Shown: positions 9,751 through 18,469 of the stretch, in pieces | How positions within the stretch are numbered: the stretch's first letter is position 1 | How the letters are laid out: the number at the start of each line of letters is the position of its first letter | NCBI RefSeq assembly: GCF_030503855.1 | Contig: NZ_CP129971.1 | Coordinates: forward strand, 441,501 to 505,500 | Length of the DNA: 64,000 nucleotides | Origin: Marivirga salinae | GTDB taxonomy: Bacteria > Bacteroidota > Bacteroidia > Cytophagales > Cyclobacteriaceae | Direction: 5' to 3' | Made by a program: the position numbers and the translations under genes | The notes under the pieces: model-generated | The model's database searches: none | What the model was told of the DNA's origin: nothing | The model's input: the letters and a program-made list of their open reading frames with translations, nothing else

Positions 9751-10815
9751 TTACTTGTTTGGTTGTCCTCCTAACAAAATATTTCTTTGCCACAAATCAC
9801 CTACATTGTAGGTATCTAGCCACTGTTTCAAGTCCTCCTCCTTGAGCCTATTGAATTGACTTTCACCCTCAACTTGATCTACAGTAATAATATCTTCTGG
9901 TTCGAAGTGATTCACTAAATCTGCAGATTGAGTAGCTAAAATAACTTGAACCTCTTTAGCTGCTACACTTTTAATCATGCCAGCTAATTTAGAAATAGCA
10001 AAAGGATGTAAGCCCAGCTCTGGTTCATCAATTATAATGCTACTTGGAAGATTCGGTTGCATAAATAATGTGGTAAGTGCAATAAATCGTATAGTTCCAT
10101 CTGATAAATCGGAGGCTCCGTAAATCGTAGATCCATATTTACTTTTCCATTGTAGACGCGTATAACCTTCTTTATTAGGTTGAAAAAAGAAATCGGAAAA
10201 GTATGGAGCAATGCTTTGAATCGTTTGAATTATTCTGTTGTAAACTATCTGATAGTTATTTTGAATAAAATACAGAAAAGCGCTTAAATTACTACCTTCT
10301 TCATACAAGTAAAATTGATCATTATCCACATGACTCATTTGACTAAAAGGAGAGTTTTTACTTGTATCATGGAAATGGTATTTTCTATAGCTGTTGAGGT
10401 GCTTTATCACATATTTAGCTCTATAATTGTCTGTAGCTTTTATCCTTGCCTCAGTTCCAAAATTTGCAATATTTCTCCCTTCATTTCCTTTGTATATCAA
10501 ATACTCTGTATCAAAAATGAAGTGTTCTTCACCTAACTGCAATGTGGCTTTATATCCGTTGATGCCTTTGCCAAAACTTGTGCTAAAATTGATTGAATGA
10601 GTGTTTTCAGAACCTTTGTGTAACATCTTTTCTGCACCCCCTCTTAACGCTATGTATTCTTTAAGTTGTCTATCTTGCAAAGCATTCAGAAACTCGAAGA
10701 AAGAGATAAAATTACTCTTTCCAGAGCCATTTGACCCAATCAGAATATTAATAGGATTCACTTCTAGCCTAATGTCTTTAATTGATTTATAACCTTGTAT
10801 TTCGATCCAATCCAT
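9751..10815 (-). CDS. AAA family ATPase (RecF/OLD-like) paired with DUF4276
   Basis: A 354-residue ABC-type ATPase: Walker A GSNGSGKS (residues 27-34), signature LSDGTIRF near 235, Walker B IIIDEPELGLHP near 263 and the switch region ATQSADLV near 295. It is the short AAA_21-like form with no long coiled coil. The gap to mod is 3 bp and to the DUF4276 gene 4 bp, so all four genes are surely co-transcribed. The ATPase is expected to sense infection and license the TOPRIM-like partner. An alternative is a regulatory or anti-anti-restriction role for the restriction enzyme, as has been suggested for Rlo genes in type I loci. Confidence 0.87.
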   Translation of the reverse strand: MDWIEIQGYKSIKDIRLEVNPINILIGSNGSGKSNFISFFEFLNALQDRQLKEYIALRGGAEKMLHKGSENTHSINFSTSFGKGINGYKATLQLGEEHFIFDTEYLIYKGNEGRNIANFGTEARIKATDNYRAKYVIKHLNSYRKYHFHDTSKNSPFSQMSHVDNDQFYLYEEGSNLSAFLYFIQNNYQIVYNRIIQTIQSIAPYFSDFFFQPNKEGYTRLQWKSKYGSTIYGASDLSDGTIRFIALTTLFMQPNLPSSIIIDEPELGLHPFAISKLAGMIKSVAAKEVQVILATQSADLVNHFEPEDIITVDQVEGESQFNRLKEEDLKQWLDTYNVGDLWQRNILLGGQPNK

Positions 10816-10818
10816 AAC

Positions 10819-12573
10819 TTAAAATCTGGTTATATCCCTCGGGATTTTCTTGAAAATGATATTGTGTTTTGCCATAAACTCTTTTGATAGCAGGCAATTA
10901 TCTGCATAAATTACATATTTTTCAGCCTTGGTTTTGATGGTAGCCAAGAAATCATGGTCAAGTGTGGTGATTTCATCCGGATGGTAATAAAAATAATAGG
11001 CGGTTTGGTCACGCTCACCCAAATAATGTTTGCTTTCAGCCTTTTTATTTTGAGATTGCTTCAGTCGTTCCTCCTTCGCAATGACGGGAATTGAAGTTTT
11101 TGTTTCACTATACCAGATGTACTGTCTAATCTTATCGATTCCCACTTCTTCGTTCAAGTGTTCTTGATTTTCTCCAATGAATAGTGGCTCGCCTAGCTCG
11201 TAGTAATCAAAACTACCTCCAGTACCTTCTATTGTTTTTTTACCCTCTCCATAGCCTTTTGCAACACGTTTTACCCTTTCTGCTGTGATATCTTCTGCAT
11301 AGTCTTCCATCTCAACAAGAATAAACTTACGATTGCCCCCATCTAGTTTATTGAGGTTAAGTACTGCATGAGCAGTAGTACCTGAACCAGCAAAAGAGTC
11401 GAGAATAATGGATTCTGAATCCTGAAAGGAGTTCAGCAATAATTCTAATAATCTTACAGGTTTAGGATAATCAAATGCACTCTTTTTGAAAATTCCTTCG
11501 AGATCAATACTGCCTGAACTTTTTAAACTAATTATAGAACGAAGAAGAAAGTCATTTACCTCATCTAAATATTTTATTGAACTGGGCTGTGTGTTTTCGT
11601 CTTTTGCAAACCAAATCTTTCCGCATTTATAAGAACCATCAGGTAATTCTTCAATCTCATCATAATTTACATTTGCTAAAAATGTGTCTTCTTTCCATCT
11701 CCAGCCTCTGTCTGGAACTTTACAAGGTTTATTAGATTTTGGATGAAGTACATCATAACGGGGACCAAAAGTTTGCCCATTCGGCCAACTCATATTAATC
11801 TTGCCCCATAGCTTATAATTACGATCAAGATTATTATATAAGGTTATTCCTCTGTCATATCCGTTTTTCTTATATAGTTTTTTAACTTCTGTTTCGGTTT
11901 CAGCAATTGATAGATTCTTCCGTTTAGATTTTTGAATGAGTTCTTCTATTTCATCAATACCTTCTTTTAGCTGAGTAAAGCGGTGGTCATGTTTACTTTG
12001 TTTTGAATAGAGAAGAATATACTCATGAATGTTACCGATTCCTTTATCATTCTTTGGCACTCTTTTATTCCATACTATCTGCTCAATAAAATTATTTGAT
12101 CCGAAAATCTCATCAAGTAATATCCTAATCGTATGAATTTCATTTTCATCAATTGAAATAAAAAATACACCGTCATCCTTTAATAGTCTCTGAAGTAACC
12201 GCAATCTAGGATACATCATACAAAGCCATTTGTCATGCCTACTAAGATCTTCTCCTTCTTTTCCAACTATTTCTCCTAACCACTTTTTAATCTTTGGGTG
12301 ATTCACATTGTCATTATATACCCACTTTTCAGTTCCTGTATTGTAGGGAGGGTCAATGTAGATGCATTTGATTTTGCCTTCGTATTCGGGTAAGAGAGCC
12401 TTCAATGCTTCCAGGTTATCTCCATGAATAATCATGTTCCCTGCCTCTGCTGAAGATTCGGCAGACACGCCTTTTTCGGCACTAAAGTGGTATTGATGCT
12501 CTAAAACACGAAAGGGTACATCTCTGTGATGATTGACTACCTTTTCTTTTCCTATCCAATTAAGTGTTGGCAT
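10819..12573 (-). CDS. mod: type III restriction-modification methyltransferase, Mod subunit
   Basis: A 584-residue beta-class N6-adenine methyltransferase. The catalytic motif IV DPPYNTG is at residues 74-80 and the SAM-binding motif I FAGSGTTAHA is near 389-398, the order that defines the beta class. The region between (about 170-370) carries the target recognition domain, which is what differs between specificities. It is the first gene of the operon mod-ATPase-DUF4276-res. Methylation protects host sites and Mod also supplies DNA recognition for Res. The recognition sequence cannot be told from here. Confidence 0.95.
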   Translation of the reverse strand: MPTLNWIGKEKVVNHHRDVPFRVLEHQYHFSAEKGVSAESSAEAGNMIIHGDNLEALKALLPEYEGKIKCIYIDPPYNTGTEKWVYNDNVNHPKIKKWLGEIVGKEGEDLSRHDKWLCMMYPRLRLLQRLLKDDGVFFISIDENEIHTIRILLDEIFGSNNFIEQIVWNKRVPKNDKGIGNIHEYILLYSKQSKHDHRFTQLKEGIDEIEELIQKSKRKNLSIAETETEVKKLYKKNGYDRGITLYNNLDRNYKLWGKINMSWPNGQTFGPRYDVLHPKSNKPCKVPDRGWRWKEDTFLANVNYDEIEELPDGSYKCGKIWFAKDENTQPSSIKYLDEVNDFLLRSIISLKSSGSIDLEGIFKKSAFDYPKPVRLLELLLNSFQDSESIILDSFAGSGTTAHAVLNLNKLDGGNRKFILVEMEDYAEDITAERVKRVAKGYGEGKKTIEGTGGSFDYYELGEPLFIGENQEHLNEEVGIDKIRQYIWYSETKTSIPVIAKEERLKQSQNKKAESKHYLGERDQTAYYFYYHPDEITTLDHDFLATIKTKAEKYVIYADNCLLSKEFMAKHNIIFKKIPRDITRF

Positions 12574-12836
12574 TTAAAAATTGATTGATATGACTAAATC
12601 CTAAAATTACTGATTTCAAATATATGAATTTTATATGAAGGCTAAACGTTTAGGTTTAGTCTTAGTGTTGATAATTGTATAAGTTTGTATAATTCAATAA
12701 AGTATTAAAACTAACTTAATTCATTTTCGAAAATCAAGAAAGTAAATCACCGCAATTTGAGTTTGGTTCAGCACTGAATGACGAACTCTATGAGAATTTA
12801 AAGAGAGGTCCAGGCTTTATAGAAAGGATAAAACCT

Positions 12837-13511
12837 TTGATTGAGCAAGGAGCTGATATTAATGCTCGAAATTCGAATAAGGAAACGGTATTTCAGGCAA
12901 CTGGAAGTTATTACAGCAAGTTAAATCATGATATTGTACGTTATTTGGTTTTAGTAGCTAAGGCGAACATAAATGCTCATGATGATGAATATGTTACAAG
13001 CTTGTATTCCTTGGCATTAAGTGAAGATCCTGAGCGGTTAAACCTATTCCTGGAATTAGGAGCCAATCCTAATTCCATAACACCAGACACTTTCGAGACT
13101 GTTTTAGACGATATTGAATCACTTCATTATTCAGCCTATGAAGTTTTTGAGAATAAGGAAGAATCTTTACTGGAGGCAATTGAAATCTTAAAATCTTATG
13201 GAGCAAAAAGCGCTCATGAATTATTTACCACTGAGCCAAAGGAATATCTTGCTGTGAATATGTTTTATCCTACATTTTTGGTTTCTAAATATGGGCAAAT
13301 GAAGGTGGAAGATTTGACTAGTGATCCTGCTGTTTTAAAAGAGATTAATGAGTTGGAAAGACTCAAAAAGCAGTATGAAAATATTGGTGATGATAAAGAG
13401 CAATTAGCGTTTTATAAAGGGGTTGTGGGGAATCATGTTCGGAGAATTAATGTGTTGTTGGAGGGGTTGGAGGTTTTGAAGGGGGTGGAGATAGTGGGTT
13501 TGGCCAAATAA
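12837..13511 (+). CDS. ankyrin-repeat protein with unclear or lost 5' end
   Basis: An ankyrin-like solenoid: LIEQGADINARN and FLELGANPNSI are the characteristic repeat turns, followed by a helical C-terminal region ending in a coiled coil (about residues 165-220). The frame is open from 12720 and reads plausible protein (for example FGSALNDELYENLKRGPGF) upstream of 12837. There is no ATG or GTG between the TAA at 12717-12719 and this point; the TTG at 12837 is only the first usable alternative start. The gene may therefore begin at a non-standard codon or be a fragment cut at its 5' side. Function: protein-protein interaction; no partner evident. Confidence 0.55.
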   Translation: MIEQGADINARNSNKETVFQATGSYYSKLNHDIVRYLVLVAKANINAHDDEYVTSLYSLALSEDPERLNLFLELGANPNSITPDTFETVLDDIESLHYSAYEVFENKEESLLEAIEILKSYGAKSAHELFTTEPKEYLAVNMFYPTFLVSKYGQMKVEDLTSDPAVLKEINELERLKKQYENIGDDKEQLAFYKGVVGNHVRRINVLLEGLEVLKGVEIVGLAK

Positions 13512-13593
13512 AAAGTCATTTAACCTTTAACTTTATTATATCTTTTTTAATCTTAGACATAATATCAAAGTTACATATCTAAAGTAAACTTCT

Positions 13594-13854
13594 ATGAACC
13601 AGAACCTACAGCGTAAGATAAAGAAGCAAATCCATGATACTTTCGCAATTAAAATTGACCCTAAACCGAACAAAATAACTGTTGTTCAATCCAAGTTTAG
13701 AATTTCAAAAAAGTTAATGGCGGAAGCTTCTAAAAAAGTGATTCCCATAATGAAGGAATATTTGCAAGGAAAAGGTGAATATGAAAAGCGTGAGCTGAAG
13801 GAATTTGCTCAGATTGAATTGGAGAAAGAGTTTGAGGAGTTTATGAAGGGGTAA
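13594..13854 (+). CDS. hypothetical 86-residue basic protein
   Basis: A small Lys-rich soluble protein (MNQNLQRKIKKQIHDTF...) with a predicted strand pair in the centre (NKITVVQSKFRISKK) and a long charged C-terminal helix. It has its own ATG, follows the ankyrin gene on the same strand by 82 bp and has no recognisable family. A structured element follows 72 bp after its stop. Confidence 0.5.
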   Translation: MNQNLQRKIKKQIHDTFAIKIDPKPNKITVVQSKFRISKKLMAEASKKVIPIMKEYLQGKGEYEKRELKEFAQIELEKEFEEFMKG

Positions 13855-13925
13855 GTACTATTGAATAATGCAATCTTATACGGTCAAAGAATGCTAGTAA
13901 AATAGAAAGATTTATACTGGACGTA

Positions 13926-13979
13926 TTAACCGGCAAGTATAAGCGTAGTGTGGGATTAGAAGCCCTTCACTTTCGGTTT
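13926..13979. repeat. imperfect palindromic element
   Basis: The GC-richer stretch after the 86-residue gene folds on itself. An outer pair TTAACCG/CGGTTTAA encloses an inner stem AGTG-T-GGG/CCC-TT-CACT (13947-13971, loop ATTAGAAG). There is no T-run, so it is a poor terminator. It could be a dispersed repeat or a recombination site; I cannot tell from one copy. Confidence 0.3.
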
Positions 13980-14090
13980 AACTTTATGTTTATTAAAATT
14001 CAATTCGTTTAAATTTAGCCCTTTCGCGCGCATTATGCTTTTACAACGTGATTTATTCCTAAATTGCCATTTTTGCAAATTTAAATTTTT

Positions 14091-15407
14091 ATGAGTCAAC
14101 AACTAAAGAAGAAACATAAATTAATTGGAACACCTTTTTTGGGTTTATGGACTTCAACCCTTGGCCTTTTTGCAGGTTTAACAACAATTGTGCTTTATGG
14201 TGTCGCAGGAGCGGAATTCAAAGAGTCGCTTGGCCTTTCTGGAGCAATGCTTGGAATTTTGCTGTCGTCTCCGCATCTTAGCAAAGCTATTTTAAGAATA
14301 CCCTTTGGAGCTTGGGTTGATGAAGTGGGAGGTAAAAAACCATTTCTAATTCTTCTCGGCTGTAGTATATTGGGGCTAACTGGTATTACAACATTACTTT
14401 ACCTCTATTATCCTAACGAATTTGATTCAAGTCTTTTTCCTTTGTTGCTCTTTTTCGGAGTTTTAGGCGGTGCAGGTGGAGCAACATTTACAGTTGGTGC
14501 ACCTCAAACTTCATATTGGTTCCCCAAGAATCGACAAGGTTATGCACTAGGAGTTTATGCTGGATTTGGTAATATAGGTCCTGGTGTTTTAAACTATGTC
14601 ATTCCTGTTTTGATTGGAGTCATAGGTTTAGCAGCTGCATATTTAAGTTGGCTTCTTTTTCTTGTGTTCGCTACTCTAATATATGCCTATTTTGCAATGG
14701 ACTCCTATTATTTTCAACTGAAAAAGAAGGGTGAAACAGACGAGCGTGCAAAATGCATTGGAAATGACTTAGAGCAGGATGTTTTTCCTTCTGGAAGTAC
14801 TCGTGAATCACTCAAAAAATCTGCGTCAAATTATCGCACTTGGATATTAGTATTTCTCTATTCTATTTCATTTGGAGGTGGATTTACTGCACTTGCAGCT
14901 TGGTTTCCTACGTATTGGACTCTGTTTCATGATATGGATATAGTGAGCGCGGGACTTGTAGCTGCAATATTTACGATTTATGGTTCTGTTATCAGAGTGC
15001 CTGGAGGTAAATTTACAGACAAATATGGAGGTGAAATTGTAGCTGCCATGAGTTTTGGTATTATGGCTATAGGGGCATTAGTTTTAGTTATGTCATCTGC
15101 TTTTTACTCTTCGTTTATAGGAATGCTAATAATAGGTACAGGAATGGGTATAGCTAATGCAGCTGTTTTTGGCTTAGTCCCTAAATACGTTCCTGATGCT
15201 GTCGGTGGTGCTTCTGGTTGGATAGGAGGAGTTGGAGGTGCGGGGACACTTATAATAATACCACTTTTAGGTTTTTTTGTCGATACTTATGGTCAAATTG
15301 GTTATGCCCGAGGATTCATAGTTTTTGTCATTCTCAGCACGCTTTGTTCATTAATTTCTATTGCTCTAAGAGTGAATAACAAGAAACTTAATTATCAGGG
15401 CAAATAA
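14091..15407 (+). CDS. narK: NarK-family nitrate/nitrite MFS transporter
   Basis: A 438-residue major facilitator with 12 predicted membrane segments. The MFS motif between helices 2 and 3 is present (FGAWVDEVGGKKPF). The nitrate signature of helix 5 appears as GVYAGFGNIGPG, and a matching Gly-rich helix 11 motif is GGVGGAGTLIIIP. These Gly-rich helices are characteristic of nitrate/nitrite porters. Substrate could be nitrate uptake, nitrite export or exchange. No nitrate reductase or nitrite reductase gene is beside it in this window, so its partner genes lie elsewhere. Confidence 0.85.
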   Translation: MSQQLKKKHKLIGTPFLGLWTSTLGLFAGLTTIVLYGVAGAEFKESLGLSGAMLGILLSSPHLSKAILRIPFGAWVDEVGGKKPFLILLGCSILGLTGITTLLYLYYPNEFDSSLFPLLLFFGVLGGAGGATFTVGAPQTSYWFPKNRQGYALGVYAGFGNIGPGVLNYVIPVLIGVIGLAAAYLSWLLFLVFATLIYAYFAMDSYYFQLKKKGETDERAKCIGNDLEQDVFPSGSTRESLKKSASNYRTWILVFLYSISFGGGFTALAAWFPTYWTLFHDMDIVSAGLVAAIFTIYGSVIRVPGGKFTDKYGGEIVAAMSFGIMAIGALVLVMSSAFYSSFIGMLIIGTGMGIANAAVFGLVPKYVPDAVGGASGWIGGVGGAGTLIIIPLLGFFVDTYGQIGYARGFIVFVILSTLCSLISIALRVNNKKLNYQGK

Positions 15408-15666
15408 ACTTAGGATTAGTCAGATTTTTAAAATATTGTAAAGGTAGTTGTATGCCCGTGCTTTCTTTTCGTTCCCTGCTCTTTGTCAATTTTTTTGCTT
15501 TAGTACTTGTCTTTGATCGACCTGGCAAAATGTATGGATGAAGTTTGAAGGCATTTACTTTGCAGCCTTGAGAAACATTTAAATTATAGTCTCATGCCTT
15601 CCTGAAAAAATATTTTTCTCCATCTAATCTACGTTTTATTATGGATAAATTTAAAACTAATTTTAT

Positions 15667-17076
15667 CTAGTCCCATTCGACAAACCAAGTACCGGATGCT
15701 TCCGAAAGGTCAATTATCGAATGAGCGTAACTAGAAAGCGTATCATAATATCTGCGAAATATCTCACTTAAAGTCCTTTCCGATTCGAAAACAGAAAGCA
15801 ATGAGGCTTGTCCTTCCTTGTACTTTTGCATTGTCATGCTCCGTGCATTTTGGGCGTCCTCCAGAATGCTTTCTGCAAATAATGTTCTCTTTTGCTTTAT
15901 CAGCCTGTACTTTTCCCAGCTTTTCCTTAGCTCGGTTTCTGCTTCAAGAGATTCAATATCCACGGATAGTTTCGCCTGTTCAAGTCGATTGAGACTTACT
16001 TTGTATTTTCCGGAATTAAGACCTGAAAATTTTAAAGGCAATGCCACCCCGGCAAGAAAAGCATTGAATGGTTGCCTGAACTCACTTCCATATTCATAAC
16101 CAACAATTAAATTGATGTTTGGAAGGCGGTTCGCTTGTGCCTTTTGCACCCCGGCTTCTGCAGCATTTAGCTTGTAAGAAGCAGAGATCAAGTCAGGGCG
16201 GTTTTCAGAAAGCTTCTTCAGTAAAGAGTCAATATGGGGTATCTGAAGATTAATCATTAAATCTCCGTCAAACACCAGAGAGTCTTTTGGAATACCACCG
16301 AGCAAGAGATAGGTATTGGCTTTTAATTCTGTAAACCTGATTTTTAAATCCAATATGCCGGCCTTGAAAGTCCTTGTCTCAATGCGGATCTGTAGACTAT
16401 CGATTTTACTCCTTCTATTAATATTCTGATTACGATCCGTATTTACTTGAATAAGACTATTCCATTGCTCAAGAATAGATTCCATTTTCTCTATCAGTAG
16501 TTGATTCTTCAGTACCTCTATAAAATTACGCGCGGCATCGGCACGTAAACGCAGTAAAAAATCTTCCAGATTGGCATTTGCAGCTAATTTTTCGGCACGT
16601 GCTTGTTCAATCCTGTAACGTCTTTTTCCGAAAAGTACAATGGGGATTTGCAGTTCATATTCGATGTTAGCTGGGAAATTGGAGAATTCTTCTCTCATGA
16701 ATTGAGGTGAAAGCATCTCTAGCTCAGGATTTTCATAAACCTTAGCCGCTAAAAGCGATGCTTCTGTTGCTGAAACCTCATACTTCTCTCTGATGAATGA
16801 GAGGTTATGGAGGAGCACCTGCTGAAGATATTCATTAAAAGTTAGTTCTTGTACCTTAATTTCGTTCGCTTGGGAAATTGAAGCCGAGCTTGCAGAAAGA
16901 AATAGAAGAAAAAAAAACAATGTTCGTCCATTTAATGTAGAATCTGAAAAAATGGATTTGAAATTTAGATTCTTAACCAATTCAGTTTTTTTTGAAAGAT
17001 GGTTTAAAAAATGAAAACCTGTGTTTTCGAAACACAATAGATTCCACAGCAAACCCTGTAAAGCAATAGTTAGCAA
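15667..17076 (-). CDS. TolC/CusC-like outer-membrane efflux protein
   Basis: An outer-membrane factor with two OEP repeats. The mature part begins near residue 70 after a signal peptide (TLFFFLLFLSASSASISQA). It contains the long coiled-coil helices of the periplasmic tunnel, with the typical ENRPDLISASYKLNAAEAGVQKAQANRLP phrase split across residues 290-320. The ~50 residues before the signal peptide are odd and no internal ATG precedes it, so the true start is probably a TTG further in. The gene is alone: no CusA/CusB or HlyD partner is next to it, which suggests it was separated from its pump. It lies 46 bp after the SOD gene. Confidence 0.8.
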   Translation of the reverse strand: MLTIALQGLLWNLLCFENTGFHFLNHLSKKTELVKNLNFKSIFSDSTLNGRTLFFFLLFLSASSASISQANEIKVQELTFNEYLQQVLLHNLSFIREKYEVSATEASLLAAKVYENPELEMLSPQFMREEFSNFPANIEYELQIPIVLFGKRRYRIEQARAEKLAANANLEDFLLRLRADAARNFIEVLKNQLLIEKMESILEQWNSLIQVNTDRNQNINRRSKIDSLQIRIETRTFKAGILDLKIRFTELKANTYLLLGGIPKDSLVFDGDLMINLQIPHIDSLLKKLSENRPDLISASYKLNAAEAGVQKAQANRLPNINLIVGYEYGSEFRQPFNAFLAGVALPLKFSGLNSGKYKVSLNRLEQAKLSVDIESLEAETELRKSWEKYRLIKQKRTLFAESILEDAQNARSMTMQKYKEGQASLLSVFESERTLSEIFRRYYDTLSSYAHSIIDLSEASGTWFVEWD

Positions 17077-17122
17077 CTATAAGCCGTACTTTTAGGGCTT
17101 CTGTGAAAACCATATTTTCTGT

Positions 17123-17845
17123 TTATCGAAGTTTAATGGCACTGATATATCGATCAGCTACATTATCCCAGTTAATAATATTTAAAACAGTATCGACAAA
17201 ATCTCCTCTTCTATTTTTGTGTTTCAGATAGTATGCATGCTCCCACACATCAATAACCAGTAAAGGTACCACGCCCCATTGTGTTAATTTTTGATGGTTT
17301 TCGCATTGCAATAAGGTAAGGGATTGTGAATAGGGCTGATAGCCCAATATGCCCCATCCACTGCCTTCTACTGATTTTGAGATTTTGGAGATGTACGCTT
17401 TCAGGTTATCAAATGAGCCAAAGTCTTTTTCTATCTGTTTCAGTAATTCCGCTTTGGGTTCTGTTTTTTTATTGGTCAGGTTCGTCCAGAAAATAGAATG
17501 TAGCACATGGCTCGAAAAATGATAAGACAACTTTCTTGTCCATAAATCCACCTGATCAAGGTCACCTGATTTTAAGTGGCTTTTAATTTTTTCCAGGTCT
17601 TTGTTTGCACCCTGTACCGCTCCGCCATGATGAAATTCATAATGTAGGTGCAGGGTTTCTTCATCCATGTGTGGTTCTAAAAATGTTTTGTTGTATGGAA
17701 GTGATTTCTGAATAAAGTTTCCATTACTATCCACCAACTTATCGATTCCATTTTCATTCACATTTTGTGAAAATGCACTATTTAGGGGAAGTATACTAGC
17801 TCCTCCTAATATAGCTGAGTTACGTAAAAATTCTTTCCTGTTCAT
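17123..17845 (-). CDS. Fe/Mn superoxide dismutase with export signal
   Basis: A 240-residue Fe/Mn SOD. Metal ligands are recognisable: the His in LEPHMDEETLHLHYEFHHGG, the His in HVLHSIFW, and Asp and His in DVWEHAYYL. The N-terminus (NRKEFLRNSAILGGASILPL) is an export signal of Tat-like character but without the twin Arg, so export outside the cytoplasm is likely. It removes superoxide near the envelope. Its first 150 bp are duplicated 3.1 kb away (see the SOD remnant). It is followed by the lone TolC gene. Confidence 0.9.
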   Translation of the reverse strand: MNRKEFLRNSAILGGASILPLNSAFSQNVNENGIDKLVDSNGNFIQKSLPYNKTFLEPHMDEETLHLHYEFHHGGAVQGANKDLEKIKSHLKSGDLDQVDLWTRKLSYHFSSHVLHSIFWTNLTNKKTEPKAELLKQIEKDFGSFDNLKAYISKISKSVEGSGWGILGYQPYSQSLTLLQCENHQKLTQWGVVPLLVIDVWEHAYYLKHKNRRGDFVDTVLNIINWDNVADRYISAIKLR

Positions 17846-17850
17846 AATTA
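17702..17850 (-). repeat. direct repeat, copy 1 (5' end of SOD gene)
   Basis: These 149 bp match 20823-20971 in the same orientation with five mismatches by my hand count. Homology begins inside the SOD coding sequence and stops a few bases before its start codon on the upstream side. The pair flanks the outer-membrane gene and two-component system between them. Confidence 0.85.
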
Positions 17851-17874
17851 ATCTGTTTTTTGTTAGTTAAAAGG

Positions 17875-18399
17875 TTATAAAATAATACCAATTTGAAAAC
17901 CGAAGCTTACCGTGGCAGGCAACTCATTTCCAAAACGAAACGGAATGGGTATAGCAAGATAATAGGTCACCTTTTCCTTTTTTATTATTGGTTTGTTTAT
18001 AACGGCTGTAAAACCATAACGACCATTCGTATTGAAAGCAAGCCTGCTTAAAAAATTAAAACCTCCGATGTTTCGGTAGATAACACCCGGGTGAAATAAC
18101 AGGCCGGTTACACTGCTCCTACAATCATTAACTGAAATCGTAGGCACAAATTCTATACTATAAGCTATTTTAGCACTTTGTAGGAAGTTGATGCCAACGG
18201 GAAATCCCACCCTGTAATTATTATTAAAATTAAAGTGATTTTCATCCTTTGTAAATGTAGCAATTGGATGAACTATACTGAAGTAGCTTTTTATCTTTGG
18301 ATAATTGGTTACTTTGTTATCTACCTGTGAGAGCGCAACTGTACTTGTTAAATACGATATAAGCAAAATAAGTATGAGTTGTTTTTTGGCTCCCTTCAT
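17875..18399 (-). CDS. small outer-membrane beta-barrel-like protein
   Basis: A 174-residue protein with a signal peptide (KKQLILILLISYLTSTVALS) and alternating hydrophobic/polar strands rich in Tyr, Phe and Gly, ending in a hydrophobic C-terminal strand (SFGFQIGIIL) as in outer-membrane barrels. The size suggests an eight-stranded barrel. It lies between the SOD and the histidine kinase genes and may be a target of that kinase. No named family. Confidence 0.6.
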   Translation of the reverse strand: MKGAKKQLILILLISYLTSTVALSQVDNKVTNYPKIKSYFSIVHPIATFTKDENHFNFNNNYRVGFPVGINFLQSAKIAYSIEFVPTISVNDCRSSVTGLLFHPGVIYRNIGGFNFLSRLAFNTNGRYGFTAVINKPIIKKEKVTYYLAIPIPFRFGNELPATVSFGFQIGIIL

Positions 18400-18469
18400 T
18401 ACTAGTTTAATGATTTATCAAATACAAGTATCGGAAAGGAATCTGTAGAAATTTGGGAGGATAACCTGA

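Noticed and set aside
13926..13979. Integron attC site
   Set aside because: The palindrome has the general shape, but the end boxes do not fit RYYYAAC/GTTRRRY and no integrase or cassette array is seen.
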